Of a DNA stretch of 38,086 nucleotides, positions 1 through 25,608 are shown in pieces. The notes beneath the pieces are model-generated. The model saw only the letters and a list, made by a program, of their open reading frames with translations. It had not been told where the DNA came from and did not search any database. Every line of letters starts with the position of its first letter. Positions within the stretch are counted from its first letter, which is position 1. Origin of the DNA: Ectocarpus siliculosus (taxonomy: Eukaryota > Sar > Phaeophyceae > Ectocarpales > Ectocarpaceae); NCBI GenBank assembly GCA_000310025.1, contig FN649736.1, forward strand, positions 4,417,960-4,456,045, in the 5' to 3' direction. The position numbers and the translations under genes were made by a program.

Positions 1-92
1 CGTCCTGGCAAATGATGCAGCATGCCTTATTCGGCCCGAAGCAGGTCCCGCAATAGTCCTCGGGTCGGGATTGTGCTGGGTCATTGATCCAC
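1..92 (-). CDS. Partial Cys-rich exon at window edge (ERV46/ERGIC-like motif, tentative)
   Basis: On the minus strand one frame reads through a compact cysteine cluster of the form YCGTCFGPNKACCIICQD, preceded by WINDPAQSRPED, and runs off the window at base 1. The spacing C-x2-C-x6-CC-x2-C recalls the luminal cysteine motif of ERV46/ERGIC3 vesicle-cycling proteins (C-x2-C ... CC-x2-C), though with a shorter loop. It could also be an unrelated zinc-binding module. A possible acceptor (AG at 94-93) precedes the block, but the same frame stays open upstream to a TGA near 155, so the 5' border is uncertain. It lies downstream of the stop of the UVR-like gene and is probably a separate gene. Identification is tentative. 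Confidence 0.35.
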
Positions 93-239
93 CTAGGCAG
101 GCGACTGAGGGAACTTTCCTCAAAACATGCGACAGACGAGACATCAGCAGGACCAGTAGGTCAGCATTCTCGGCGCAGCCATCACTCCCGCACAGTTTGA
201 GCGACAATACAAGAGGCGCGGCTCGAGATTCGGTCGCGT

Positions 240-257
240 GGGGGGGGGGGGGGGGGG
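240..257. repeat. Poly-G tract
   Basis: An uninterrupted run of G just downstream (in minus-strand sense) of the UVR-like gene stop codon. Several such runs occur in the window, and some head the family A repeat. This one has no recognisable family A core next to it. Confidence 0.8.
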
Positions 258-286
258 CGCCGTGAATACTTAACCTCCGGCCGATG

Positions 287-3200
287 TTAGGGGTGGTGGA
301 AAGAGGGCTCGCCGGCGCCCATCTCGCCTTTGTCCAGGCCGACGACCTCGGCTGGTTGACGGACGCAGGACTAAAAACAGCAACCACAGCGTTGTAGTTG
401 TATTTTTTTCTTTGGTTCGGTACGGTTCGCTCGGCTCTTCGAATCGAACCGGCTGCTGTGTGGGCCATTCGAGCTTGGGAAACGTCACAGCCGGTAGCGT
501 GGCAGCCAGTTTTTGGGTGGTCGATGTTTTCTTCTTCTTCTGCTGCTGCTGCTGCTGCTGCTACAGAATCACCTTTTTGCTACATACTTCTGCCCCATCT
601 GCCTCCACGCCCCCCCGAGACAGACAGACAGACAGACAGACAGACTCTCGGCATCCGACATCGCCCAAATGGTCCGTCTACGCCCGAGAGAGCAAAGCCA
701 ACCACAAACACACACCCATCGATTGTCACCGGTCTTGAGCGAGAGACACACGGGCGGTAGTGCCTTCGGAGACTATAGAGCGACATGCCTGAGAGAGAGA
801 GAGAGAAAGATAGCGACCCTATAGTAGCGCAACTGGGTGTCTCCCGCGCTCGTATAGTCAGCCACTCTCACTCGCTCGATACTAAAACTCTACCTCTCGT
901 TCTTCTCGTCGCTGCTTTTGATGCTCTCGCCGATCGGACCAACGGTGGCTTGTGTTGGGATAAGATATCTAATCTAGTCCCTGCAGTGGTGGTATATATT
1001 TTGGCTGCCTTTCTGCCCTTTCCAGGAATCTTCCCGACGTCGTTGTCTCTCCAAACTCACACACTATTTGACAACTGCGTGTCGCTTCCATGGAAGTCGT
1101 ATATAGCTTCCATGGAGGTCAAATGCGACTTCCATGGTACGATAAAAAACGGGAGTTTCATGGAGGTTACAGGGACGTCCACGGACAAACATGGATACAA
1201 GTATGTTCATGTGCGACTTCCTGGAAGGTTGGGCTTCTTCGTGTTCAACAGGCTTCCACGGAAGTTTCATTTTTCGCGAAGTCAAGTCAAATGGCTCCCA
1301 CATGACAGTTTCCATGGAATCAAAACGGAATCTGGCGCCAGAACCCGACCAACGGCTTCCATACAGCTTCCATGGAAGCTTGTACAACGGTATGTCAAAG
1401 AGTCTATAATATATAACCGAATAATCTGGAACCTACTGCAGTACCCACCTTTGCCCTTATCGCTGCCATCTCGTTCCTGAGGTCTCCCGCAGTCTTGTAG
1501 TCCTCCTCCTCCACCGCCCTGCGCATGCTGCGCTTGATCTGAACAAAAAAAAAGCTGGTCAGCATACAACGCTAGAAATGAACTAATTGCTTATCTATCC
1601 GACTCTATTATCTGTGGAAGAGATGAATTTGGTGCAAATAACAGCAACAAAAGAAAAGAAAGAGACATGGATACATGGGGCTTACGCATACACATCAAAG
1701 CAGCCATAGAACCCCCCAGTACCACACCACGGACTTCGTATCTACGCAAAACACGACTACACAAAAAAAACTGCTGTGGTTACATGTGTTCTTTCGTGTT
1801 GTACATGCCGACCATCCCAGTTTCTCTTCTGGATATGGACGCATTTAGTTCAACGTGGTCCTGCTGTGATTGAATGTATATGCGCAGCGCTTGCTGTCGA
1901 GAGCGAAGGACGACCCCCCACAACGGAGGGAGGGGAAGGATTGCCATCAAAGTCCTTGCTTTGCTCGCAAGTTCCACAGCGCCGCCAAAAGCCGACGCGC
2001 ACGTCAAGTCAGGTCGCGCAGACCCACGGATGAACACACGCACATGCTGATGAGGGACGCGCGGGTTAAAATAGCGACGGATAGTCTAAAGGCTGCGACG
2101 ACAAGACCTCAAACATATTGACAAGCCAAGGTTACGAAAGGGATACGAGACCGCACATCAAGTACATCCAGGGTCCTCACTCAGTAGCTCAATGGTGCGG
2201 TACACCGGCAAGGTAAAAGGAAACCCACTACGACTGCGGGACCCCGGAATATTTCGGAGCGGGGATGTATCGGTATAGCTTTGGTCGACAAACCCCGCGT
2301 CCCAGAGATTTGTGACCGCACGCTATATTTTATCGTGCCCCCACCACTTCATCGGGTCCCCGCCCTATCGAGGGGCTGCGATTGCTGTAGCCGAACCTCT
2401 ACTACAAATAAGATACAATACGATGTTCACATGACTTTCAACTTTGTGAGCATCCTTGTTAACGGATGGGACTGTACGAGAAAAATCACGCCGAACATCG
2501 CGAAAAAGAGAGGAGGCTCGTGACATGCATAGTACCCCAATTACTCCACGTGATCGTGTATAATCTGCGTGCCCCCCTGCTTCTGAAAAAGAAGTCCGTC
2601 CGTGCTACAATGTGCCTCCTGAACGGACATTCGACGGTATTGCTGTGTGTACGTAGGGTCGGGATGCGGTCAACAGTCGACACCTCATTTCGTATTTTTT
2701 TTCCCGTTTACTCTGCACGTCATGACACCTTAACCTTAGCTTCTCGACGCAGCAGCCATGGTCACACCAGAGGAATCAACGCAATACAAAATTTTCTTCT
2801 CCGCCTTCCTTCCGAGGCGCTTGCCTCAAGTTCTATCGCGATAAAAGGGCCAAGCCGTTTCTTTTCCCTCGTCGACCGTGAAGCCGGATTTTCGGCGAGA
2901 TGAAAATCATTCACACATGCAGCAAGTATCCCACCAGGGTTGTTATCTATCGCATGCATTGGGCAGACTTCACTTCTCAAACTTCCGAGAAGTCGACATG
3001 ACTTACGGTTTTTATAGTTTTGTCTTGACGAAAACGCAAGGACTCCGTTTACGCGAAGAAAAAAACAAAAAAAAACGTCAAGCCTCAGAGCAGTCTACAG
3101 AATGCTCGCATGCACTCGGGGGGGGGGGGGGGGGGGCCCCCCCCCCAAAGTTCTCCCCCTGGGAAACCCCCCCCCCCGGGGGCCCAAAACCCGGGCTTAA

Positions 3201-5126
3201 AAACCCTTTTTTTGCCTCCCCCCCCCTGGAAAGGGGGGATTTTTATTGGTTAACCGGGCGAGGCCAGAAAAAAAAAAAAACCCAAACCCCCCCCCCCCGG
3301 GGCCGATTTTCTCCCCCTGAAAAGGGGGGGAACCCTTTCGGGGAAAGGGGGGGGGCCCCTTTTGTTTGGTCGGTTGTGACCCATTTCGTATGGTCGGCTG
3401 TGACCCATATCGTTTCTTCACCCGAAAAAGTCGTCGGTGCGGGCCGGAGCTTGACAAAAAGCTTACACAAACCCACGTACATGAAGCGAAATCCATCTCC
3501 ACACAGCACTCGCACCTTGTTAACATTGGAGCGCATATCCCGCAAACCTTCCAGGTCCATCTCCAGCCCCTCCCCACCCCCCGGCAGCACCTTTTTCACC
3601 ATGGCAAACCCTTCCCTCTCCGTCAGCGGCGCCTCTCTTCGCCTACCGACGATGCCCCTGCCCCCCACCTCCCCCACGGGGCCCCCGCTACCGGGAACAC
3701 TACTACTCGCGCTGTTGATGCTGCTTCGCACGCCACCGCCTTGTCCCTCGCTGCTCGCCGTGACCGGTGCTGATTGGTCGGCTTCTGTCCCGCCGGCATC
3801 CCTAGCGCCTTCATCTTCTGTTCGAGCGACTGGCGCGGACTCTGGCAGCCGGCGAGGATGTTTCCGTAGGGGGGGGGGGGGGGGGCGTACTCATTTGTTG
3901 CTTGGCCGTAGTCATTTGACCATTGACCACGCGTCCCTTTCGAGACGGAGCACCGTTCCTACACCTACTCGAGACACCACCAACAATTGGGAGCTCTTTA
4001 CGTTTCTGCCACAAACTACATAAAAATTTCTTGCACATCTTATCCCCGTCCTCTAGGGCCTCTTGTGCCCACCATCTATCCCCAATTGTCGCGATCGTTT
4101 TTTCGCTGTTGTCTAATTTACCAAACTTGTCCATGTCACATCCTCTCTGTCTCATTTCCTCCTCGAGATCCTCTCTTTCCTTCCTGTACAACTCACACTC
4201 CCCAACTATGTGGGGTCTACTCTCCTCCGATTTGCCACATGGACATGTGTGTCTATCCTCCTCTTCCTCTCTCCTACGGCTGGTATACCTCTTCCTCCGT
4301 TCTGGCAAGTCCAGATCGCCTACTCGAAATTGCAATTTCAGCTTTTTCGCATAGTCCATGGGGCCGTCCAAGTACGTGTTCATCCCTATCCCTTCTTTCA
4401 ACTTCCCGTATATCTCCAAGTGGTCTTCGCTTCGTACCTTCTTCCGAAGGGTTGCCTCCTCCCTACTTTCTAGCATCTCCTTGACTTTCGTCTTGAACCC
4501 CCCGAACCCTTCCGTGTCCAACGTCTCCTCCTCGTCTCCTATCTCCTTCCAAACCTTCTCTACCACATTGTCCCATCTGATTCCCTTCTTTCCTGGAGTC
4601 GCTTTTCCCCAAGTCCGTAGGGGGGGGGGGGCGTACTCATTTGTTGCTTGCCGTAATCATTTGACCATTGACCACGCGTCCCTTTCGAGACGGAGCAGGG
4701 GGGGGGGGAAAACTCATGTAAACGCTTGCCGTACTCGATGATAGACCTTGAGTCCCTACAATGCTGGGACGGGGTAATATGCCGGCGGCCAAGGAGAACA
4801 CGTCGCTTCGTGTGTGATACTGTACGCTTGTTGGAGTATAATCTGCTTTCGTAGATGCTTCACGACGGGGGGGAACATTTGTTGGTCCTGCAGGACCGAT
4901 CGCCGATGTCCAATCGTTCCTTCCTATGCATACTTTACGATCACTTCTCGCCTAGAGGGAGGGGTTACTATATTGGTTGTCGACTTCACAAACGGATACA
5001 CAACATACACAGAAGCGGGTGGGTGTGCGCTGATATGGATACGGCCAAATTCAATCCCCGGAAAGTTACTACTGACAAGGTGTAACGGCGTCCCAGGCGG
5101 TAGTACCCCTTGTCCCTGTAGTTCCG
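287..5126 (-). CDS. UVR-motif-like protein, 3' exons (gene 5' end not resolved)
   Basis: Minus-strand exons joined by GT/AG introns, all phase 0. An optional upstream exon 5126-5073 (RNYRDKGYYRLGRRYTLS) is weakly supported. Exon ~3850-3516 has an unclear acceptor and ends LEGLRDMRSNVNK before gtgcgag. Exon 1538-1449 follows a long polypyrimidine tract and reads IKRSMRRAVEEEDYKTAGDL then RNEMAAIRAK. Exon 370-287 ends GEPSFHHP and a TAA stop. The 30-residue exon fits the UVR (UvrB/UvrC) helical hairpin pattern, basic-x-AVE-x-EDY-x-x-A-x-x-LR-[DN]-E. Joined to the preceding exon it gives a continuous amphipathic helix, which supports the splice. UVR motifs mediate protein contacts in UvrB/UvrC, McsA and some plastid proteins; no second domain is visible, so function is open. 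The intron between the first two secure exons holds repeats and a suspect sequence stretch. The UVR exon and last exon are the best supported; the gene start is unknown. Confidence 0.5.
541..562. repeat. (CTG)n microsatellite
   Basis: About seven CTG units in a row, inside the last intron of the UVR-like gene. Reading frames through it are low-complexity shadows. Confidence 0.8.
617..645. repeat. (GACA)n microsatellite
   Basis: About seven GACA units in the last intron of the UVR-like gene. Confidence 0.85.
1085..1378. repeat. Cluster of CTTCCATGGAAG palindromes, possible small inverted-repeat element
   Basis: The perfect 12-bp palindrome CTTCCATGGAAG occurs at 1085-1096 and again at 1367-1378. 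Between them are degenerate copies near 1107, 1130, 1157, 1219, 1255 and 1311. Read inward on opposite strands the two ends agree further: CTTCCATGGAAG, then TC or CT, then GTAT. The segment therefore has short terminal inverted repeats and repeated internal motifs, like a MITE or a decayed foldback. It lies in the last intron of the UVR-like gene, beside the UVR exon. Open frames across it on both strands only mirror the palindromes. Confidence 0.6.
3118..3370. other. Homopolymer-laddered sequence, probable base-calling or assembly artefact
   Basis: The stretch is almost entirely runs of G, C, A and T of 4 to 20 bases, one after another (G-run, C-run, AAA, CCCCC, GGG, CCCCCCC, GGGGG and so on). 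Nothing else in the window looks like this. Such ladders are typical of over-called, low-quality Sanger trace ends after a poly-G slip. It begins directly after a long G-run. Frames across it on either strand should not be taken as protein. Confidence 0.65.
3370..3413. repeat. Short tandem duplication (GGTCGGYTGTGACCCAT)
   Basis: GGTCGGTTGTGACCCATTTCG is followed at once by a near copy, GGTCGGCTGTGACCCATATCG, directly after the homopolymer-laddered stretch. Confidence 0.7.
3863..3951 (+). repeat. Dispersed repeat family A, copy 1
   Basis: GTAGG, a G-run, then a core containing GTACTCAT, GCCGTAGTC, TTTGACCATTGACC, CGCGTCCCT and GACGGAGC. It is almost identical to copy 2 (4614-4696); together they form direct repeats around a retrotransposon remnant. 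Related copies occur at 4697-4786, 17290-17372, 33365-33283 (minus) and 37296-37370. Confidence 0.8.
3952..4613 (-). mobile_element. Non-LTR (LINE-like) retrotransposon ORF2 C-terminal remnant
   Basis: The minus-strand frame is open for about 220 codons across this stretch. It includes LDGPMDYAKKLKLQFRVGDL and then a CPCG...H...C motif (CPCGKSEESRPHIVGECELY) followed by a charged helix. The small CxC-x8-H-x4-C knuckle near the end of a polyprotein, after a LQFR-type segment, is typical of the region past reverse transcriptase in non-LTR retroelements. No reverse transcriptase, endonuclease or RNase H motif remains, so this is a 5'-truncated fragment and cannot be autonomous. It is bracketed by two family A copies, and the frame even reads through their poly-C strands, which makes the apparent ORF longer than the real element part. 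Confidence 0.6.
4614..4696 (+). repeat. Dispersed repeat family A, copy 2
   Basis: Near-identical to copy 1 over the whole core; the differences seen are G-run length, GCTTGCC for GCTTGGCC, and GTAATC for GTAGTC. It forms the far direct repeat around the retrotransposon remnant. Confidence 0.8.
4697..4786 (+). repeat. Dispersed repeat family A, copy 3 (diverged)
   Basis: Follows copy 2 directly: a G-run, ACTCATGTAAACGCTTGCCG, then TAGACC, GAGTCCCTACAATGCTGGGA and CGGGGTAATATGCCGG. It shares the TACAATGCTGGGACGG-like tail with the copy at 17290, and so defines a second sequence variant of the family. Confidence 0.65.
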
Positions 5127-5769
5127 CTGGCCAGGGAATACAAGGGGCCAGGGGGAGAGAGGGTACCCTCTAAAACTTCCTTCGCATGAAGAACAATACT
5201 GGTTTGGTAGGGCCGTGGTGCTGTCTTCGCACGCGCCCCACCCCCCACGAAACCACGGCAACACGCAATGGCCCCTTCCCATCCTGTCTCTCCTCTACGC
5301 GGTATGGAAAACGTCGGCGAACGTCCCGTCAGCAGCGCGGCAAAGGTATTCATAGAGCAACAACAAGAACTCCATACCCCCCCCCTCCCCCAGCCCCAAC
5401 ACAACCACCAACGATGCATGGACCGCTGCAATTACCACGGCAATAACAGCAACAAGGTTGGGGACGCAACCCAAGCCCTTTGCTCACCTCCACCGTCACC
5501 AACAACCTCCCCCTCCATCTCGCACCCCCCCCCTTCCCCCGCAGCAGCCATCATCATCATCGCCAGCCTCCCGACCGAAGATGTGCGGTACGGTAATCGC
5601 CTGCCTACCCGGGGCTGCGAAGCGAACGTCCCCGCTCCATTCCCGCCTCCATGCCGTGACGACAGCACCCGGCAAGACCTTGCAGCGGCGGGGGCGGCGG
5701 CGGGTTTGCTGGGCGCGTGCAGCGACGGAGCCCCTGCGCAGCAATCAACGGCGGTGCCGGGATGTTCAT

Positions 5770-5902
5770 CAGCACATTGTGTGGTGCTGCAGCAAAATCA
5801 GTGCGTGATCACGTTTCGTGTGCAGCCTTGATTTGTTGGCATGTGTAGTGTGGCAGCAAAAGCAGTGCGCGATCACGGCTTGCATGCAGCCTTGATTGAT
5901 AC
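5770..5902. repeat. Two tandem ~68-bp repeats
   Basis: The block GCAGCAAAATCAGTGCGTGATCACG ... TGCAGCCTTGATT is repeated after about 68 bp with a few changes (GCAGCAAAAGCAGTGCGCGATCACG ... TGCAGCCTTGATT). It probably arose by a local duplication. The surrounding 5.2-6.1 kb has long GC-rich open frames on both strands but no recognisable domain. Confidence 0.7.
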
Positions 5903-6139
5903 GGCACACACGTCCTTCCCGCCAAGGAGGCTCAGGGGGAGCCGACAGCGGCGGTATCATCACCCTCTCCTTCTGGCACTACTCTTGCGTCGCCCCTTGA
6001 GCTCTGCCAACGCAAAGGCGCCTGCTTCCTCGCCCTCGTCAATGCCTTTGCGAGGAAAGGGTCTGCCTGCCGCCGCTGTGGCGCATGTCTTCTTTCGCGC
6101 GCACGAGGTCATCGGGTCAGCCACGGGACGGCACCGCGG

Positions 6140-7330
6140 CAGAGCTGCCCGAGCTCACCAATCCGAGTCTTTTCCAACGCCAACAAGCCGTGCGTCAACG
6201 CTGTCCCCACAACCCACTGCACGTGTTTGTACTCGCAATGAACGACTGATGTGCCTCGACAGCAATGCGTCCCAGCCCCGGCACATCACGACCGAATGTG
6301 CGGCACGGGGCATCCTACAGGCTGCCGGGCCAAGTTTGCGCCGAGAGGCATAAGGCCACGGTGAGTCAACAACCAAGGTATATACGACCGCTCGAGCTAC
6401 GTGATATGCGTAGGTATGGCACTCGGCTACGGCGTGTATGCCAGAGAGACTGCTGTACAGGCCGGGTGAGAGGAATTGAGAAAGGGTGGGCCACAAGAGG
6501 TTATCAACACCAATCGCTCACCTGAGTACCAATGGTACTGCTGGTCGACGGCCTCTTCTGGTTCGGTGCCTTGCTGCTCGCCGCCGCTGGTGCCGGGCAC
6601 CATCGGCGGCGAGCAGCAAGGCGCAGGCCAAGAAGAAGCTGTTGGCCAGCATGGCCATTTGTACTCAGGTGAGCGACTGGTGTTGATACCTGTTGTAGCC
6701 CACCCTTTCTCAATTCCTCTCACCCGGCCTGTACAGCAGTCTCTCGGCGCAGTACTGGGCAACTTGGCCCAGCCGCCCTGAGGATGATGCCCGTGTCGTA
6801 CATCCGGTCGTGATGCCTTTGTTCGTGACGAAATTGGGACACATTTGGACTTCGGCGCGACAAAACTAAGGGGAAAAAATGCGTCCAACTCCAGCATGAC
6901 AAAACACATCACGATCAGTTGCATGTCACGGCCATGACAGCCCGAAGGATGCCCGTGTCGTATGAACATCCGGTCGTGATGCCTCTTCCGTGTTGCAGTT
7001 AGGCCGCATATGGACTTCGCCCCGACAGGCTCCGAAAAAATACCATCCCAACTCCAGCAAAATAAATGCACCACGCCCCGATGAGCGGCGCGGCCATTCT
7101 TTGGGCTACCGGCAGCGCCAAGGACGCCCGTGTAGTGCATCCGCTCGCGATGAATTTGTCGTGCTGGAATTGGGCCGCATTTTTGGAATTTGTCGGGGCA
7201 CAGCAGTCGTTCGTTCATCGGGACGTACAAACGTAGCGTAGGAGGTTGGGGACAGCGTTGTTGACGCACGGCTTGCTGGCGTTGGAAAGACTCGGATTCG
7301 TCAGTCCCAGCTCGGGCGGCTGGTCGGTCT
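6140..7330. repeat. Large foldback (inverted-repeat) element, ~1.2 kb
   Basis: The two halves are reverse complements of each other, with the centre near 6594. The inner arms (6445-~6590 and ~6600-6744) look about 90% matched, with long perfect blocks such as AGAGACTGCTGTACAGGCCG and GTGAGAGGAATTGAGAAAGG. Farther out, 6254-6352 pairs with about 6740-6850, and 6140-6253 pairs with about 7200-7330. The left arm has an unpaired stretch at about 6350-6440, while the right arm is expanded by a roughly 165-bp unit repeated three times. Open frames here, including one of 280 codons on the minus strand, follow from the symmetry and resemble no protein. A transcript would fold into a very long hairpin. 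Foldback transposon or rearranged inverted duplication are both possible. Confidence 0.75.
6783..7205. repeat. Three tandem ~165-bp repeats inside the right foldback arm
   Basis: Units start near 6785, 6950 and 7123. Each begins GATGCCCGTGTCGTA or GACGCCCGTGTAGTG, then CATCCGGTCGTGATG-like sequence. About 55 bp later comes TTGGACTTCG/TTTGGAATTTG, and in the first two CCAACTCCAGCA. The third is shorter and more diverged. Confidence 0.65.
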
Positions 7331-7387
7331 CAGTGACGGTTGCAGTCCAGATCTCATGGATCGAGATCCTCAGTGTGTGTGTTTTCC

Positions 7388-7440
7388 ACGAAGCGTTGGC
7401 CGCGCTAACCGGCTGACCACGTGAGAACACGCCAGTCTTC
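7388..7440 (+). repeat. Dispersed repeat family B, copy 1
   Basis: Contains GTTGGCCGCGCTAACCGGCTGACCA, followed by a weaker GCCAGTCTTC block. It matches the cores at 7568, 13441 and (inverted) 11910. Confidence 0.6.
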
Positions 7441-7562
7441 GAGTATGTGTGTACGGGTTACAATACAGGGGTGTTGACAAGCCGTTCTTGCACGCGTAAG
7501 ACGCCTCATGATAAAGGGATCCCACGCGGTCCATACAGCAAGCACCAGGGATGTGTGATTGT

Positions 7563-7630
7563 GCTTTTAAAGAGCATCGGCCGCGCTAGACGGCTGACCA
7601 ATGAAAAGATGTCAAGTCTTACAAGCGGGA
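7563..7630 (+). repeat. Dispersed repeat family B, copy 2
   Basis: Contains GAGCATCGGCCGCGCTAGACGGCTGACCAATGAAAA and then GTCAAGTCTTACA. It matches the inverted intronic copy in both the core and the CCAATGAAAA extension. Confidence 0.65.
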
Positions 7631-7759
7631 TAAAGAACGCGCGAACACGCTTCTCAAATGAACGCGTTTTCCGACAGGGGTGGTGGGGCAGGAGTTGCAC
7701 CAAAGCTGTAGGCCCTGCTTATCTAGTACCAAGGACAAGACTCAGTACCACCAGGTAGA

Positions 7760-9558
7760 TGTGATGCTGCATCATCTCTTTCTGCCATGCTACTAGCATC
7801 ATTGCTGTCCTGTGCTGGGTTGGTTTCTATCCGGCTTTGCTTTGCGCTTGGGAGAGATTTGCTAGTGCTATTTAGCTTCCATCACATCCCGTACATCTTT
7901 CTTGGGACCCTCCCTGCTGTGAAGATCGGAAGGATCGGAGCCCTTGCTTTCTTCGACACCCTTGTCTCTGGTCTTGCTTCCATCTTCTTGCATACATATA
8001 TGTAGGTGGGTACTCCTCCTCTTCTCCTTGCGATCCATTGACAACCCCCGTCGTTTGGGCAGTCCGCAGTAGTCTACGCAGGTTGCCGGTTGCCACCAGA
8101 ACGGTCTTAGGTTGTAGGTAGGTTAGGAGCTAATCTCACCCCGCAATCTCCGAAGCACTCACGAGTCCGCTTTACGTGTGTGTCTACCGCCGTGGGGCAC
8201 AAGCGATGAAAACACCGGAGGCGGCCTGTCTCCAACAAAAGCAGCGCGTCCTTGGAATTCCTCCGGGTACCAACAAGTCGCCTGTACAACTTTTAACCTT
8301 CAACCGCCAACGACGTATCTAGCCTATCAGGAGCATCAGTAGCAGCACTGCCAGACACACCAAACGGCGGTACAGACTTGGCGTGTGCATGTGTCAGGGC
8401 ACACAACAGCGGGGTGCCCTGTTTTTCCCTGGGTAAAGCAGGCTGTGAGATAACAGCAGAACCCCCGTTGAAGGGGCGAGAACAGTTAGCACGTATTTAT
8501 TAACAGGGTGACGCTGTTATTGCCGAAGGAAACACATCTGGTTGTAGCTGTTTGTGTTCGTACATACGAGTACTGTCTGTACAGTAGAAGCGCACGTGTT
8601 CACATGGTAAGAGAGAGCGGGTTCATGAACGATAGCAGCCATCTACGTAACAGGATGTAGCGAGTGAAAGGGAGCACACACTACGCGTCCTATGGAGCAC
8701 GCTCTGCATGGGCCATGCTACCCTTCACAGGGCACACACGGAGCGCTCGTTGAGCGAGGCAGGACTGAGCAGAGTTGCTGTAGATGACGTGGGAGCTGCT
8801 GTGCAGCGCGGTAACTCAAACGCTGGCAGCAACGCCCGCCACATGCAAGGCAAGCGCGAGGACGACGACACAACCGCGCCAGTCAACAGACAAGCCTGCG
8901 GGATGTCGCAGGGTGCACAGGGAGGGGAGGGGGGCTACAGAGTCCCCATCAGCCTCAGAGCAGTACGGCAACAACAGCGCGGCGGAGAGCCCGCATGACA
9001 CATCATCAGGGCAATACTTTGCTTCGTGAAAACACTCACCCGCAGAAGGCCCCGCCAGCTGCACGGGGCCCAAGAAGCCAGAGCAAGGCGCGAACGCACA
9101 GATCATCGCAGCCACGGTTCTCGAGGCCATCCTGAGCGCGCGCGAGGTTCCACGACCTGCGTGAAGTGCGCGAGCTGCTCGTATGCAATCTAGCTGCTAT
9201 CTCACACAGGAGCACCGCGGAAAAGGTTTCAAATGTCTCAGGTGGCGTTATCGAACACTGAGGAAGGCATCCCCGACCACGGGCCCTCGACCCTCGACCG
9301 TTCGGCTCAACAACAACAACTTGACAAACCTGACATCTGCGTTGAGAAGGGGCGGGGGGTACGATATACAGCAGTGCAGGTCCGGCCTGTCTTTGGCAGC
9401 GGGAAAACCCTGCCCCTGATTCTGTCTCGTGCTCACACGCAGGCTTGGTGGCAGCAGCGACAGCACGCGCGTTGGTCTTTTACCGCTGCTGGCATTTTTT
9501 CCCAGCGTGCCACCTGCAACAACAGCAATCATCTTCGGCCGCCGCTGCTCAGTGCAGC
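7760..9558. other. Upstream region of the KDM5-like gene; no gene recognised
   Basis: About 1.8 kb between the repeat-rich block and the demethylase start codon. Short open frames occur on both strands (for example around 7872-8096 minus and 8708-8998 plus), but none has a recognisable motif or a convincing splice partner. The promoter and 5' UTR of the demethylase should lie here. I see no clear TATA-like element at a useful distance. Confidence 0.4.

Positions 9559-25608
<16,050 letters not shown>

Noticed and set aside
2878-4023. Plus-strand 381-codon open frame
   Set aside because: It runs through the homopolymer artefact, the poly-G repeat and the antisense of the UVR-like exon; the composition is Pro/Ser/Thr noise.
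5268-5831. Plus-strand 187-codon open frame
   Set aside because: GC-rich and free of stops, but Pro/Ser/Ala-dominated, without a domain, and its end overlaps the tandem ~68-bp repeats. Evidence is not enough for a gene.
5960-6152. Minus-strand open stretch ending LKGRRKSSARRRG and a stop
   Set aside because: It reads somewhat like a C-terminal exon (KGIDEGEEAGAFALAELKG), but there is no clear acceptor and its start touches the foldback arm. Left as unproven.
6427-7269. Minus-strand 280-codon open frame
   Set aside because: It spans the foldback element and its tandem repeats; openness follows from the repeated, symmetric sequence, and no motif is present.
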